Of a DNA stretch of 35,057 nucleotides, positions 22,991-30,536 are shown piece after piece (within the stretch, counting starts at the first letter, position 1; each line of letters starts with the position of its first letter). The stretch spans positions 1 to 35,057 of the forward strand of contig SFHH01000003.1 of assembly GCA_004555735.1 (NCBI GenBank). Direction: 5' to 3'. The stretch comes from Acidaminococcus fermentans. GTDB taxonomy: Bacteria > Bacillota_C > Negativicutes > Acidaminococcales > Acidaminococcaceae. Below the pieces are notes generated by a model, which saw only the letters and a list, made by a program, of their open reading frames with translations, did no database searches and had not been told where the DNA came from. A program made the translations under genes and the position numbers.

Positions 22991-23277
22991 ATCCTTTTCA
23001 AACCAAGTGAACAAGGCAAATCCCATGAAGGGAACGAGTACTTTGCCTCCCGTTTCTCCCAGAGAGCTGACGATGGTGCGAGCCAGCAGAAACCGGCAAA
23101 CGAAAATCCTCCCCCAGGAGCCTGCTGAAAGTCAGTAAGCATGGACGGTCTTCCCCCGTTAGCCGGAACGCGTATGTTAGTACGTAGCAGAGTGCTTCGC
23201 GCCAGCAATGGCCGGAGAAGCAGGGTGGTATCGCGGAAATGTTTCCGTCCCTATTTCTATAGGGACGGATTTTTTTT
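22991..23277 (+). ncRNA. T-box riboswitch of the ilvC-ilvB2-ilvN2 operon, probable Ile specifier
   Basis: Stem I carries AGTA (23037-23040), TTTGCC (23042-23047) pairing with GGCAAA (23095-23100), and an AGAGAG distal arm. The specifier loop then reads CGAAA-ATC-C with ATC at 23106-23108 (isoleucine), followed by TCCC that can pair with GGGA (23030-23033). The T-box AGGGTGGTATCGCG lies at 23222-23235. The terminator stem TCCGTCCCTA/TAGGGACGGA (23244-23269) is followed by T8. Confidence 0.93.
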
Positions 23278-23340
23278 ACGAGAAACCGGCTCTGCCACGT
23301 ATCCCCCATTTTATTTCTATTTTCAAAGGAGATGTTTCCC

Positions 23341-24351
23341 ATGGCAAAAGTATTTTATGACAAGGACGTTAACTGGAGCGTACTCAAGGACAAGACGGTG
23401 GCTATCATCGGCTACGGCAGCCAGGGCCATGCCCATGCCCTGAACCTGAAAGAAAGCGGCGTCAACGTGGTAGTCGGCCTGTACAAAGGCAGCAAATCCG
23501 CCGATGTAGCCCGGGCCGCCGGTCTGGAAGTCAAGACCGTACCAGAGGCCGTTGCGGCAGCCGATGTGACCATGGTCCTGATCCCGGATGAAAAACAGGC
23601 CGATGTGTATAAAGCCGAAATCGCTCCCAACCTGAAGAGCGGCAGCGCCCTGGCTTTTGCCCATGGCTTCAACATCCATTTCAAACAGATCGTCCCTCCG
23701 GCAGATGTGGACGTATTCATGGTCGCTCCCAAAGGCCCGGGCCATCTGGTCCGCCGGACTTTCGTTGAAGGTGGCGGCGTACCTGATGTATTCGCCGTAG
23801 AACAAGATGCCACCGGCAAATGCTTCGACCTGGCCCTGGCCTATGCCAGAGGGATCGGCGGCACCCGTGCGGGAGTCATCCAGACCACTTTCCAAGAAGA
23901 AACGGAAACCGACCTGTTCGGGGAACAGGCTGTCCTGTGCGGCGGCATCTGCCAGCTGATCACCAACGGGTTCGAAACTCTGTGCGAAGCCGGCTACCAG
24001 CCTGAAATCGCTTATTTCGAAACCTTCCATGAAATGAAACTGATTGTAGACCTGATGTACGAAGGCGGCATGGCCAAGATGCGCAAATCCATCTCCGACA
24101 CCGCTGAATACGGGGACTACACCGCCGGCCCAAAAGTGGTGACCCAGGATTCCAAGGCTGCTATGAAGCAGGTCCTGAAAGACATCCAGGATGGCACCTT
24201 CGCCAAAGACTGGCTGCTGGAAAACCGTGCCGGAGGCCGGGCTCACTTCCTGGCTATGCGCCGTCAGCATGCCGAACATCCTATCGAAAAAGTCGGGGAA
24301 AAACTGCGCAGCATGATGCCCTGGCTGCATGAAAACGACAAAAACGAGTAA
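23341..24351 (+). CDS. ilvC: Ketol-acid reductoisomerase
   Basis: A 336-residue class I enzyme that isomerises and reduces acetolactate or acetohydroxybutyrate with NAD(P)H and Mg2+. The nucleotide-binding loop is IIGYGSQGHAHALNLKESG. The metal-site stretches FQEETETDLFGEQAVLCGG and FETFHEMKLIVDLMYEGG are intact, and the length is standard. AAAGGAG lies 9 nt before ATG 23341, whereas the in-frame ATG 23332 touches that ribosome site and is rejected. It is the first gene after the ilvC T-box, 39 bp before ilvB2. Both acetolactate synthases in the window would feed it. Confidence 0.97.
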   Translation: MAKVFYDKDVNWSVLKDKTVAIIGYGSQGHAHALNLKESGVNVVVGLYKGSKSADVARAAGLEVKTVPEAVAAADVTMVLIPDEKQADVYKAEIAPNLKSGSALAFAHGFNIHFKQIVPPADVDVFMVAPKGPGHLVRRTFVEGGGVPDVFAVEQDATGKCFDLALAYARGIGGTRAGVIQTTFQEETETDLFGEQAVLCGGICQLITNGFETLCEAGYQPEIAYFETFHEMKLIVDLMYEGGMAKMRKSISDTAEYGDYTAGPKVVTQDSKAAMKQVLKDIQDGTFAKDWLLENRAGGRAHFLAMRRQHAEHPIEKVGEKLRSMMPWLHENDKNE

Positions 24352-24390
24352 TCTGAAAGAATCCAGTTTTAAAGGAGGCAGGGGGAAACT

Positions 24391-26088
24391 ATGAAAATCA
24401 CCGGTGCAGAAGCCGTCATCGAAAGTTTGCGAAAGGAACAGGTCCAGGTTGTCTTTGGATACCCTGGAGGAGCCGTACTGAGCCTGTATGATGCTCTGTA
24501 CCGGATGGAATTCCCCCATATCCTCACCGGCCATGAACAGGGAGCCGTCCACGCAGCAGACGGCTATGCCCGGGCCACCGGCAAGGTAGGTGTCTGTTTT
24601 GCCACCAGCGGTCCTGGGGTCTGCAATATGGTCACCGGCATCGCAACCGCCAATATCGATTCCATCCCGATGGTAGTGATCAGCGGCCAGGTGGCTACCC
24701 CTCTAATCGGCCGGGATTCCTTCCAGGAAGCAGATATTTCCGGCATCACCACCCCCATCACCAAGCACAATTACCTGGTGAAGAAAGTCCAGGACCTGCC
24801 CCGGGTATTGAAGGAAGCTTTCTACATCGCCCGGAGCGGCCGTCCCGGACCGGTGCTGGTGGACGTGGCTAAGGATGTATTCGATACTCCCTTTGACTAC
24901 GAATATCCAGAAACGGTCTCTCTCCGGGGCTACCAGCCCCTCCAGGAAGGCCGGGAAGAAGAAGTGGAGAAGGCCCTGGATGCCCTGCGGCAGGCCCACC
25001 GGCCTCTGGTAATGGTAGGTGGCGGCGTGGTCCTGTCCAATACGGCAGAACCGCTGCGGCAGATTGTCCGGGCCGCCAGCCTGCCGGTGGTGTACACCCT
25101 CATGGGCAAAGGCGCCATCCCTGACAGCTGGGAAGAGAATTTGGGCATGGCCGGGATGCACGGCACCTGGACCGCCAATATGGCCATCACCCAGTGTGAT
25201 CTGCTGCTGACCGTGGGAGCCCGGTTCGATGACCGGGTCACGGGATCCGTAGCCAACTTTGCGCCTAAAGCCCGGATCGTCCATTTCGACATCGACCAAG
25301 TAGAGATCAACAAGATCGTCCATGCGGACCTCAGTGTCAATGGAGATCTCCGCTGGTCCCTGCCGGCCTTCTGGAAAAAGCTGGAAGCCAATCCCATTCC
25401 GGCCGTCCAGACCGTTACCTGGCGCCAGGAACTCCAGGAAATGAAAGCCGGCCACCCGGCGGGGACCCGGCCTTCTTCCGAGAAAGGCCTGTCGCCTCAG
25501 GTAGTGCTGGAAGAAACGGCGAAAAAAGCGGGTCCGGACGCCCTGGTGGCTACGGATGTGGGCCAGCACCAGATGTGGGCGGCCCAGTTCTATCCGGTCT
25601 CCCAGCCCCATCATTTCATCACCTCCGGCGGCCTGGGCACCATGGGCTACGGCCTGCCCGCCGCCCTGGGCGCCCAGCTGGGTGAACCGGACAAACCGGT
25701 AGTGCTGATCACGGGGGATGGCAGCATCATGATGAACTGCCAGGAATTCGCCACCCTCCACAAATACGGCATCGCCGTCAAGACCGTGGTCCTGCGGAAC
25801 AATACCCTGGGCATGGTCCATCAGTGGCAGGGGATGTTCTACAAAGGCCATTTTGCCGAATCCGACCTGACGGCCAACCCGTCCATTGCCGGCGTAGCCC
25901 GGTCCATGGGGGTGCCAGCTTGGACAGTAGAAAAAGAAGACCAGCTGCCAGAGGCCCTGGACAAGCTCTTTGCCCAGGAAGGGCTGGCTCTCTTGGAAGT
26001 GACCATCCCACCGGACGAAAATGTCTATCCCATGGTCCCTGGCGGAAAGAAACTGGATGAAATGGTAACAGGAGGCGACAACGCATGA
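24391..26088 (+). CDS. ilvB: Acetolactate synthase large subunit, copy 2 (canonical Trp site)
   Basis: A 565-residue acetohydroxyacid synthase catalytic subunit, clearly paralogous to copy 1 along its length (for example LTGHEQGAVHAADGYARATGK and GDGSIMMNCQEFATLHKYGI). It keeps the canonical GMVHQWQGMFYKGHF, with Trp479 (25825-25827) and Tyr484, exactly where copy 1 has Leu479 and Arg484. It should therefore favour 2-ketobutyrate and make acetohydroxybutyrate for isoleucine as well as acetolactate. AAAGGAGG precedes the ATG. It lies in the T-box-controlled ilvC-ilvB-ilvN operon, whose probable specifier is an Ile codon. Confidence 0.96.
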   Translation: MKITGAEAVIESLRKEQVQVVFGYPGGAVLSLYDALYRMEFPHILTGHEQGAVHAADGYARATGKVGVCFATSGPGVCNMVTGIATANIDSIPMVVISGQVATPLIGRDSFQEADISGITTPITKHNYLVKKVQDLPRVLKEAFYIARSGRPGPVLVDVAKDVFDTPFDYEYPETVSLRGYQPLQEGREEEVEKALDALRQAHRPLVMVGGGVVLSNTAEPLRQIVRAASLPVVYTLMGKGAIPDSWEENLGMAGMHGTWTANMAITQCDLLLTVGARFDDRVTGSVANFAPKARIVHFDIDQVEINKIVHADLSVNGDLRWSLPAFWKKLEANPIPAVQTVTWRQELQEMKAGHPAGTRPSSEKGLSPQVVLEETAKKAGPDALVATDVGQHQMWAAQFYPVSQPHHFITSGGLGTMGYGLPAALGAQLGEPDKPVVLITGDGSIMMNCQEFATLHKYGIAVKTVVLRNNTLGMVHQWQGMFYKGHFAESDLTANPSIAGVARSMGVPAWTVEKEDQLPEALDKLFAQEGLALLEVTIPPDENVYPMVPGGKKLDEMVTGGDNA

Positions 26089-26588
26089 TCCGACAACATC
26101 TGGCCATCCTGGCCGACAACAAGCCCGGGGTCCTGACCCATGTAGCCGGACTCATCAGCCGCCGGGCCATCAACATCGAGTTCATCAACGCCGGCTACAC
26201 GGAAGAGAGGGACGTGACCCGGATCAACATCGTGGTATCGGTGGAAGACCGATATGAACTGGACCAGGCCATCAAACAGCTGGCCAAGCTCATCGACGTG
26301 ATCAAGGTGGTGAACCTGGATGACGCTCCCTTCGTCAGCTATGAGCTGGCCATGATCAAGGTCAGCGCCCCCACCCCTCAGGTGCGGGAAGAAGTAGCCA
26401 GCCTGGCAGAACTCTTCCATGCCAAAGTGGTGGACGTCCAGAAACAATCCCTGGTGCTCCGGCTCACCGGCCGGGAAGACCATATCGACGCCCTGCTGGA
26501 AGTCTTGGAGGACTATGAAATCATCGAAATCGCCCGGACCGGGCAGATTTCCCTGAGTCGAGGATTGGTTCCGGTGAAAAAGATGTAA
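26085..26588 (+). CDS. ilvN: Acetolactate synthase small (regulatory) subunit, copy 2
   Basis: A 167-residue AHAS regulatory subunit. The N-terminal ACT domain is HLAILADNKPGVLTHVAGLISRRAINIEFINAGY, and the second domain includes AKVVDVQKQSLVLRLTGREDHI. It resembles copy 1 closely (LAKLIDVIKVVNLDDAPFVSYELAMIKVSAPTPQ) but ends shortly after the second ACT-like domain. The start overlaps the ilvB2 stop by ATGA, so subunits are made in a coupled way. A strong terminator follows directly. Confidence 0.95.
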   Translation: MIRQHLAILADNKPGVLTHVAGLISRRAINIEFINAGYTEERDVTRINIVVSVEDRYELDQAIKQLAKLIDVIKVVNLDDAPFVSYELAMIKVSAPTPQVREEVASLAELFHAKVVDVQKQSLVLRLTGREDHIDALLEVLEDYEIIEIARTGQISLSRGLVPVKKM

Positions 26589-26591
26589 ATG

Positions 26592-26632
26592 GAAAAGCAG
26601 GTTTCGCCAAAGGCAGAACCTGCTTTTTTCTC
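26592..26632. terminator. Terminator between ilvN2 and tag
   Basis: Stem AAAAGCAGGTT (26592-26602) with AACCTGCTTTT, then a T-run on the plus strand. It ends ilvC-ilvB-ilvN and overlaps the last bases of tag (minus), where the weaker tail may also serve. Confidence 0.85.
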
Positions 26633-27185
26633 ACTCCAAAAAACAGCCCTTCTCGTGGCTCCAGATGACCCCTACGGCTTGGAGGAAGGAGTAGACCACT
26701 GTGGTTCCCACAAATTTCATGCCCCGTTTCTTCAGGTCTTTGGAAATTGCATCGGACAGGGGCGAATGGGTGAGATCAGTTTCCCGGAGGGTCTTTCCCT
26801 CTGTCCAGTGCCACAGATACCGGTCGAAGGTGCCCCATTCCCGGCGGATGGCCAGGAACACCCGAGCGTTGGTCACCGCAGCCCGGATCTTCAGCTGGTT
26901 CCGGATGATGGCAGGATCCTGCCGGAGGGCTTCCCATTTTTCTTCCGTGTACCCAGCGATGGTTTCCGGATCGAAGTCATCAAAGGCCCGCCGGAACCCT
27001 TCCCGTTTGTTCAGCACACATTCCCAGGAAAGACCGGCCTGGAAAGTTTCCAACAGCAGCATTTCGAACAGCTTCCGGTCTTCATGGACCGGCTGCCCCC
27101 ATTCCTCATCATGGTACCGGATGTACCGGGGATTCTTGGGATTGGCCCAGCAGCACCGCATTTTCCCATCCGCCCATTGATTCAT
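26631..27185 (-). CDS. tag: DNA-3-methyladenine glycosylase I
   Basis: A 184-residue base-excision enzyme that removes 3-methyladenine from DNA. It matches Tag over its full length: MRCCWA, YIRYHDEEWGQPVHEDRKLFEML and LLETFQAGLSWECVLNKREGFRRAF. The zinc ligands fit those of E. coli Tag: a Cys at 11 or 12, H25, H177 and C181 (WSHEKGCF). AAGGAGG lies 9 nt before the ATG. It is a single gene. With ogt it makes two alkylation-repair genes in the window, but they are 10 kb apart and not co-transcribed. Confidence 0.95.
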   Translation of the reverse strand: MNQWADGKMRCCWANPKNPRYIRYHDEEWGQPVHEDRKLFEMLLLETFQAGLSWECVLNKREGFRRAFDDFDPETIAGYTEEKWEALRQDPAIIRNQLKIRAAVTNARVFLAIRREWGTFDRYLWHWTEGKTLRETDLTHSPLSDAISKDLKKRGMKFVGTTVVYSFLQAVGVIWSHEKGCFLE

Positions 27186-27213
27186 GATGATTTTCCTCCT
27201 TGACTGGTGCTGT

Positions 27214-27237
27214 CAATTTGGATTGAAATCCAAATTG
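27214..27237. other. Small A/T-rich stem-loop upstream of tag
   Basis: CAATTTGGATT (27214-27224) pairs with AATCCAAATTG (27227-27237) across a 2-nt centre. It has no U-run. It lies 29-52 bp upstream of the tag start and could be an operator or part of the leader. Confidence 0.35.
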
Positions 27238-27296
27238 AGATGATTTTCGATGTCACTTTGCATTCTAATGCAAAAACTATGATTTTACCAGTCAAA

Positions 27297-27343
27297 AAGG
27301 GTTTGTTGCACGTGTATGGCCTTCACACGTGCAACAAACCCTT
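27297..27343 (-). terminator. Distal terminator of leuCDB
   Basis: A 19-bp stem (27297-27315 with 27325-27343; arms contain GTTTGTTGCACGTGT) with a 9-nt loop, followed by T5 on the minus strand and a T-rich run on the plus strand. It could work in both directions. Confidence 0.75.
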
Positions 27344-27367
27344 CTTTTTCTCCTTCGGCCGCTGACA

Positions 27368-27389
27368 GTCTGCTGCCCTCGCAGCAGAC
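27368..27389 (-). other. GC-rich stem-loop directly after leuB
   Basis: A 9-bp stem GTCTGCTGC/GCAGCAGAC with a 4-nt loop lies 3 bp after the leuB stop. It lacks a T-tail, so it probably acts with the distal hairpin or protects the mRNA end. Confidence 0.5.
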
Positions 27390-27392
27390 CCC

Positions 27393-28466
27393 TTATCTTC
27401 TCACTGCTTCTGCCACCAATTGGCCCATTTTCTTCGTGCCTACGGTGGTCAGGCCTTCCCCAGCCAGGTCCGGTGTCCGGTAGCCGGCCTGCATCACATC
27501 GTCCACGGCCTTTTCGATGGCCCGGGCGGCGTCTTCCTGATGGAGGGAATACCGCAGCAGCATGGCGGCGGACAGGATGGTCCCCAGAGGGTTGGCGATA
27601 TCCTTTCCGGCAATATCCGGCGCACTGCCATGGATGGGTTCATAGAGCCCGGTGCCGTCCCCTAAGCTGGCAGAGGGCAGGAGCCCGATGCTGCCGGCAA
27701 TGGTGGAGGCTTCGTCGCTCAGGATGTCCCCGAAAATGTTGTTGGTGAGGATCACGTCGAACTGTTTCGGATTCAGCACCAGCTGCATAGCGCAGTTGTC
27801 CACATAGAAATGGTTCAGCTCCACATCGGGATACTTGGCCTCATGGATTTCTTCCACGATTTTCCGCCACATCCGAGAAGACCCCAGCACATTGGCTTTA
27901 TCCACGCTGGTCACCTTCCCCCGGCGCAGCCGGGCAGCCTCGAAAGCTTTGACAGCGATCCGTTCCACTTCCGGACGGGTGTATTTCTCCACATCGGAGG
28001 CCGTTTCCACCCCATCCACTAGAGCAGCTTCCTTGTGTTCCCCGAAATAGATGCCCCCGGTGAGTTCCCTGACGATGACCAGGTCCGCCCCTTCTGCCCG
28101 TTCCGTCTTCAACGGAGACAGATGGGCCATATACGGCCGTACCTGGACCGGCCGCAGGTTGCAGTAGAGTCCCAGGGCCTTCCGGATGCCCAGGAGGCCC
28201 TTTTCCGGCCGTTTGGTCACGTCTTCGATATGATCCCATTTGGGTCCGCCTACGGCCCCCAGCAGCACCCCATCGGCTGCTTTGGCGCTGGCAATGGTTT
28301 CTTCTGGTAGGGGAGTGCCGAACTGATCGTAAGCACAGCCTCCCATGAGTTTATGATCATAGGAAATATCCAATCCGAATACTTCCGCGGTTTTTTCCAT
28401 GACAGCCAGAGCCGCATCAGTGATCTCGGGCCCGATGCCGTCTCCTGCTAATACTGTGATTTTCAT
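27393..28466 (-). CDS. leuB: 3-isopropylmalate dehydrogenase
   Basis: A 357-residue NAD-dependent oxidative decarboxylase of leucine synthesis. The N-terminus is MKITVLAGDGIGPEITDAAL, and the family signature NIFGDILSDEASTIAGSIGLLPSASLG is intact. The substrate-site arginines lie in LGLYCNLRPVQVRPY. The ATG (28466-28464) overlaps the leuD TGA by 1 nt; a TTG one codon earlier is possible but less likely. AAAGGAG is about 10 nt upstream. It is the last gene of leuC-leuD-leuB under the Leu T-box. leuA is not in the window. Confidence 0.96.
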   Translation of the reverse strand: MKITVLAGDGIGPEITDAALAVMEKTAEVFGLDISYDHKLMGGCAYDQFGTPLPEETIASAKAADGVLLGAVGGPKWDHIEDVTKRPEKGLLGIRKALGLYCNLRPVQVRPYMAHLSPLKTERAEGADLVIVRELTGGIYFGEHKEAALVDGVETASDVEKYTRPEVERIAVKAFEAARLRRGKVTSVDKANVLGSSRMWRKIVEEIHEAKYPDVELNHFYVDNCAMQLVLNPKQFDVILTNNIFGDILSDEASTIAGSIGLLPSASLGDGTGLYEPIHGSAPDIAGKDIANPLGTILSAAMLLRYSLHQEDAARAIEKAVDDVMQAGYRTPDLAGEGLTTVGTKKMGQLVAEAVRR

Positions 28467-28948
28467 CAATCCTGCGCTCCTTTCACATAATTGACCAGAC
28501 CGCCGGCTTCCGCGATTTTCCGGACGAAGGCCGGCAGCGGATGGGTCTTGATGGTCAGATTCTTATTGACCACATGGATCTCGCCTTTGTCGAAGTCCAC
28601 TTCCACCTGGTCCCCCGCCTGGATCTTTTTGGCTTCTTCCCCGATTTCCAGCACCGGCAGGCCGATATTGATGGCATTCCGGTAGAAGATCCGGGCAAAG
28701 CTTTCCGCAATGATGCAGGCCACGCCCTTCTGCTGGATGACGATAGGGGCATGCTCCCGGGAAGACCCGCAGCCGAAGTTCCGGCCGGCCACGATGATGT
28801 CCCCAGGCTGCACGTGAGGGGCAAAGGTGGTGTCGATGTCTTCCATAGCATGTTCGCTCAATTCTTTGAAATCGGAGATGTTCAGGTAGCGGGCGGGGAT
28901 GATCACGTCCGTATCCACATGGTCTCCATAACGCCATACTTTACTCAT
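28466..28948 (-). CDS. leuD: 3-isopropylmalate dehydratase small subunit
   Basis: A 160-residue swivel-domain subunit of isopropylmalate isomerase, of the short archaeal/Firmicute type. Motifs are GDHVDTDVIIPARYLN and the substrate loop GRNFGCGSSREHAP. It pairs with LeuC to convert 2-isopropylmalate to 3-isopropylmalate. Its ATG overlaps the leuC stop by 4 nt and its TGA overlaps the leuB ATG by 1 nt, so all three proteins are coupled. The short-type subunits can also serve in methylthioalkylmalate or homoaconitate-like reactions, but the leuB partner supports leucine synthesis. Confidence 0.95.
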   Translation of the reverse strand: MSKVWRYGDHVDTDVIIPARYLNISDFKELSEHAMEDIDTTFAPHVQPGDIIVAGRNFGCGSSREHAPIVIQQKGVACIIAESFARIFYRNAINIGLPVLEIGEEAKKIQAGDQVEVDFDKGEIHVVNKNLTIKTHPLPAFVRKIAEAGGLVNYVKGAQD

Positions 28949-30210
28949 TTCAGTACCTCCCTGGGATCAGTGATATGGCCGGTTACTGCACTGGCAGCTG
29001 CCGTCAGCGGGCTGGCCAGATAGACTTCGCTGTCCACATGGCCCATACGGCCCCGGAAATTCCGGTTGGTGGTGGAAACGCACCGTTCCCCTGCAGCCAG
29101 GATGCCCATATAGCCCCCCAGGCAGGGACCGCAAGTGGGGGTGGACACCGCCGCACCCGCTTCGATGAAGATATCCAGCAGACCGTTGTCCATGGCCCGT
29201 TTATAGATTTCCTGGGTAGCGGGGATGATGATGCAGCGCACCCGAGGATCCACTTTCCGTCCCTTCAGGATCCGGGCTGCAGCAGCCAGATCTTCATACC
29301 GCCCATTGGTACAGGATCCGATCACCACTTGATCGATGGCGATGTCTTTGCCCTCTGCCGCCGGGTGGGTGTTTTCCGGCAGATGGGGATAGGCCACTAC
29401 CGGCACCAGTTTATCCAGTTCAATGGCAACCGTCCGATCATAGACCGCATCTTCATCAGCTTCTACGGCTTCCCAAGGACGGGTGACGCCCCGTTCCTTC
29501 AGGTATTCCCGGGTCTTATCGTCCACCGGGAAGATTCCGTTCTTGCCGCCGGCTTCGATGGCCATATTGCAGATGGTGAACCGATCTGCCATGGACAGTT
29601 CGCCCACTCCTTCCCCGAAGAATTCCAGGGATTGGTACAGGGCCCCATCCACCCCGATCATCCCGATCAGGGTCAGGATCACATCCTTGCCGGAAATATA
29701 GTCCGGTTTCTTTCCGGTGAGCACCACCTTGATGGCCTTAGGCACCTTGAACCAGGTCTGGCCGCTGGCCATAGCGGCTCCCAGGTCCGTCTGGCCCACC
29801 CCAGTGGAAAAGGCGTTGACAGCCCCATAAGTACAGGTGTGGGAATCGGCCCCGATCACCAGTTCTCCAGGAGCTACCAGCCCGCTGTCCGGAACCAGAG
29901 CATGTTCGATGCCCATCCGGCCCACTTCGAAATAGTTGGTGATGTTGTGCTTCCGGGCAAAATCCCGCATATGTTTGCACAGTGTCGCTGATTTGATGTC
30001 TTTGGGGGGAGAAAAATGATCCGGCACCAAAGCAATCTTGTCTTTGTTGAATACAGGCCGGCCGATTTTGTCGAATTCATCGATGGCCGGCGGCCCGGTA
30101 ATGTCATTGGCCAGGGTCAGATCGACCTGGGAAACCAGCAGTTCCCCCTCTTCCACCTCTGGACGGCCAGCATGGCGGGCCAGGATTTTTTGTGTTCTTG
30201 TCATTCCCAT
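28945..30210 (-). CDS. leuC: 3-isopropylmalate dehydratase large subunit
   Basis: A 421-residue aconitase-type subunit carrying the [4Fe-4S] cluster. Cluster Cys residues are in VIGSCTNGRYEDL and TPTCGPCLGG. GADSHTCTYGAVNAFSTGVGQTD is typical. The length fits the shorter LeuC2 class that goes with a 160-residue LeuD. I start at ATG 30210 (MGMTRTQ) because AGGGAG lies 9 nt upstream. The open frame continues to 30309, but that stretch is T-box terminator and is not coding. The fifth base pair of the operon order is leuC-leuD-leuB, all overlapping. Confidence 0.95.
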   Translation of the reverse strand: MGMTRTQKILARHAGRPEVEEGELLVSQVDLTLANDITGPPAIDEFDKIGRPVFNKDKIALVPDHFSPPKDIKSATLCKHMRDFARKHNITNYFEVGRMGIEHALVPDSGLVAPGELVIGADSHTCTYGAVNAFSTGVGQTDLGAAMASGQTWFKVPKAIKVVLTGKKPDYISGKDVILTLIGMIGVDGALYQSLEFFGEGVGELSMADRFTICNMAIEAGGKNGIFPVDDKTREYLKERGVTRPWEAVEADEDAVYDRTVAIELDKLVPVVAYPHLPENTHPAAEGKDIAIDQVVIGSCTNGRYEDLAAAARILKGRKVDPRVRCIIIPATQEIYKRAMDNGLLDIFIEAGAAVSTPTCGPCLGGYMGILAAGERCVSTTNRNFRGRMGHVDSEVYLASPLTAAASAVTGHITDPREVLK

Positions 30211-30237
30211 GATGTGTGACTCCCTTCTTTTCCTGCA

Positions 30238-30476
30238 CCAAAAAGCCCCTATCTGCAGCAAAGCAGATAGGGGCGAATGATCGCGGTACCACCCTATGTT
30301 GGTTCTCATTCAGTTTAACGCACTGCCGACGTCAGGAACTACTCTTTCGTTCATCCCTGCAGTTCCCGGGTGAGAAGGCTCCCTGGAATTTACTGGCTCG
30401 CACCGGCCGCCAGCTCTCTGGAAATCCTTGAGGATCCGCTCCCGTTCATTACCTGTTTTCATTTGAAATGGTATGG
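30238..30476 (-). ncRNA. T-box riboswitch of leuCDB, Leu (CTC) specifier
   Basis: On the minus strand the T-box AGGGTGGTACCGCG lies at 30295-30282. The terminator is a 12-bp stem GCCCCTATCTGC/GCAGATAGGGGC (30274-30245) followed by T5. Stem I shows CGGG (30444-30441), GGATC, an AGAGAG distal arm and, on the returning strand, CTC (30374-30372) followed by A and CCCG, which pairs with CGGG. CTC-A is the classical leucine specifier form, matching the genes controlled. Confidence 0.94.
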
Positions 30477-30481
30477 TTTAC

Positions 30482-30510
30482 ATTATGCCATTGACAGCTC
30501 GATCTGTCAA
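30482..30510 (-). promoter_or_regulatory. Promoter of the leuC leader, with a palindrome over the -35
   Basis: On the minus strand TTGACA (30510-30505), a 17-bp spacer and CATAAT (30487-30482). The -35 is one arm of TTGACAG-N6-CTGTCAA (30491-30510), a 7-bp dyad that could bind a repressor in addition to T-box control. Confidence 0.75.
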
Positions 30511-30536
30511 TAGTTTTTTGTAGCCATTTTTAAAAC

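Noticed and set aside
27297..27343. GTTGCAC-containing hairpins as DNA uptake sequences arranged as terminators
   Set aside because: Only two clear copies (16527-16553 and here) plus one partial copy occur in 35 kb, too few for an uptake signal.
30211..30309. N-terminal extension of leuC (33 extra residues in frame)
   Set aside because: The stretch is the T-box terminator and antiterminator. The ribosome site AGGGAG and the family's usual length support ATG 30210.
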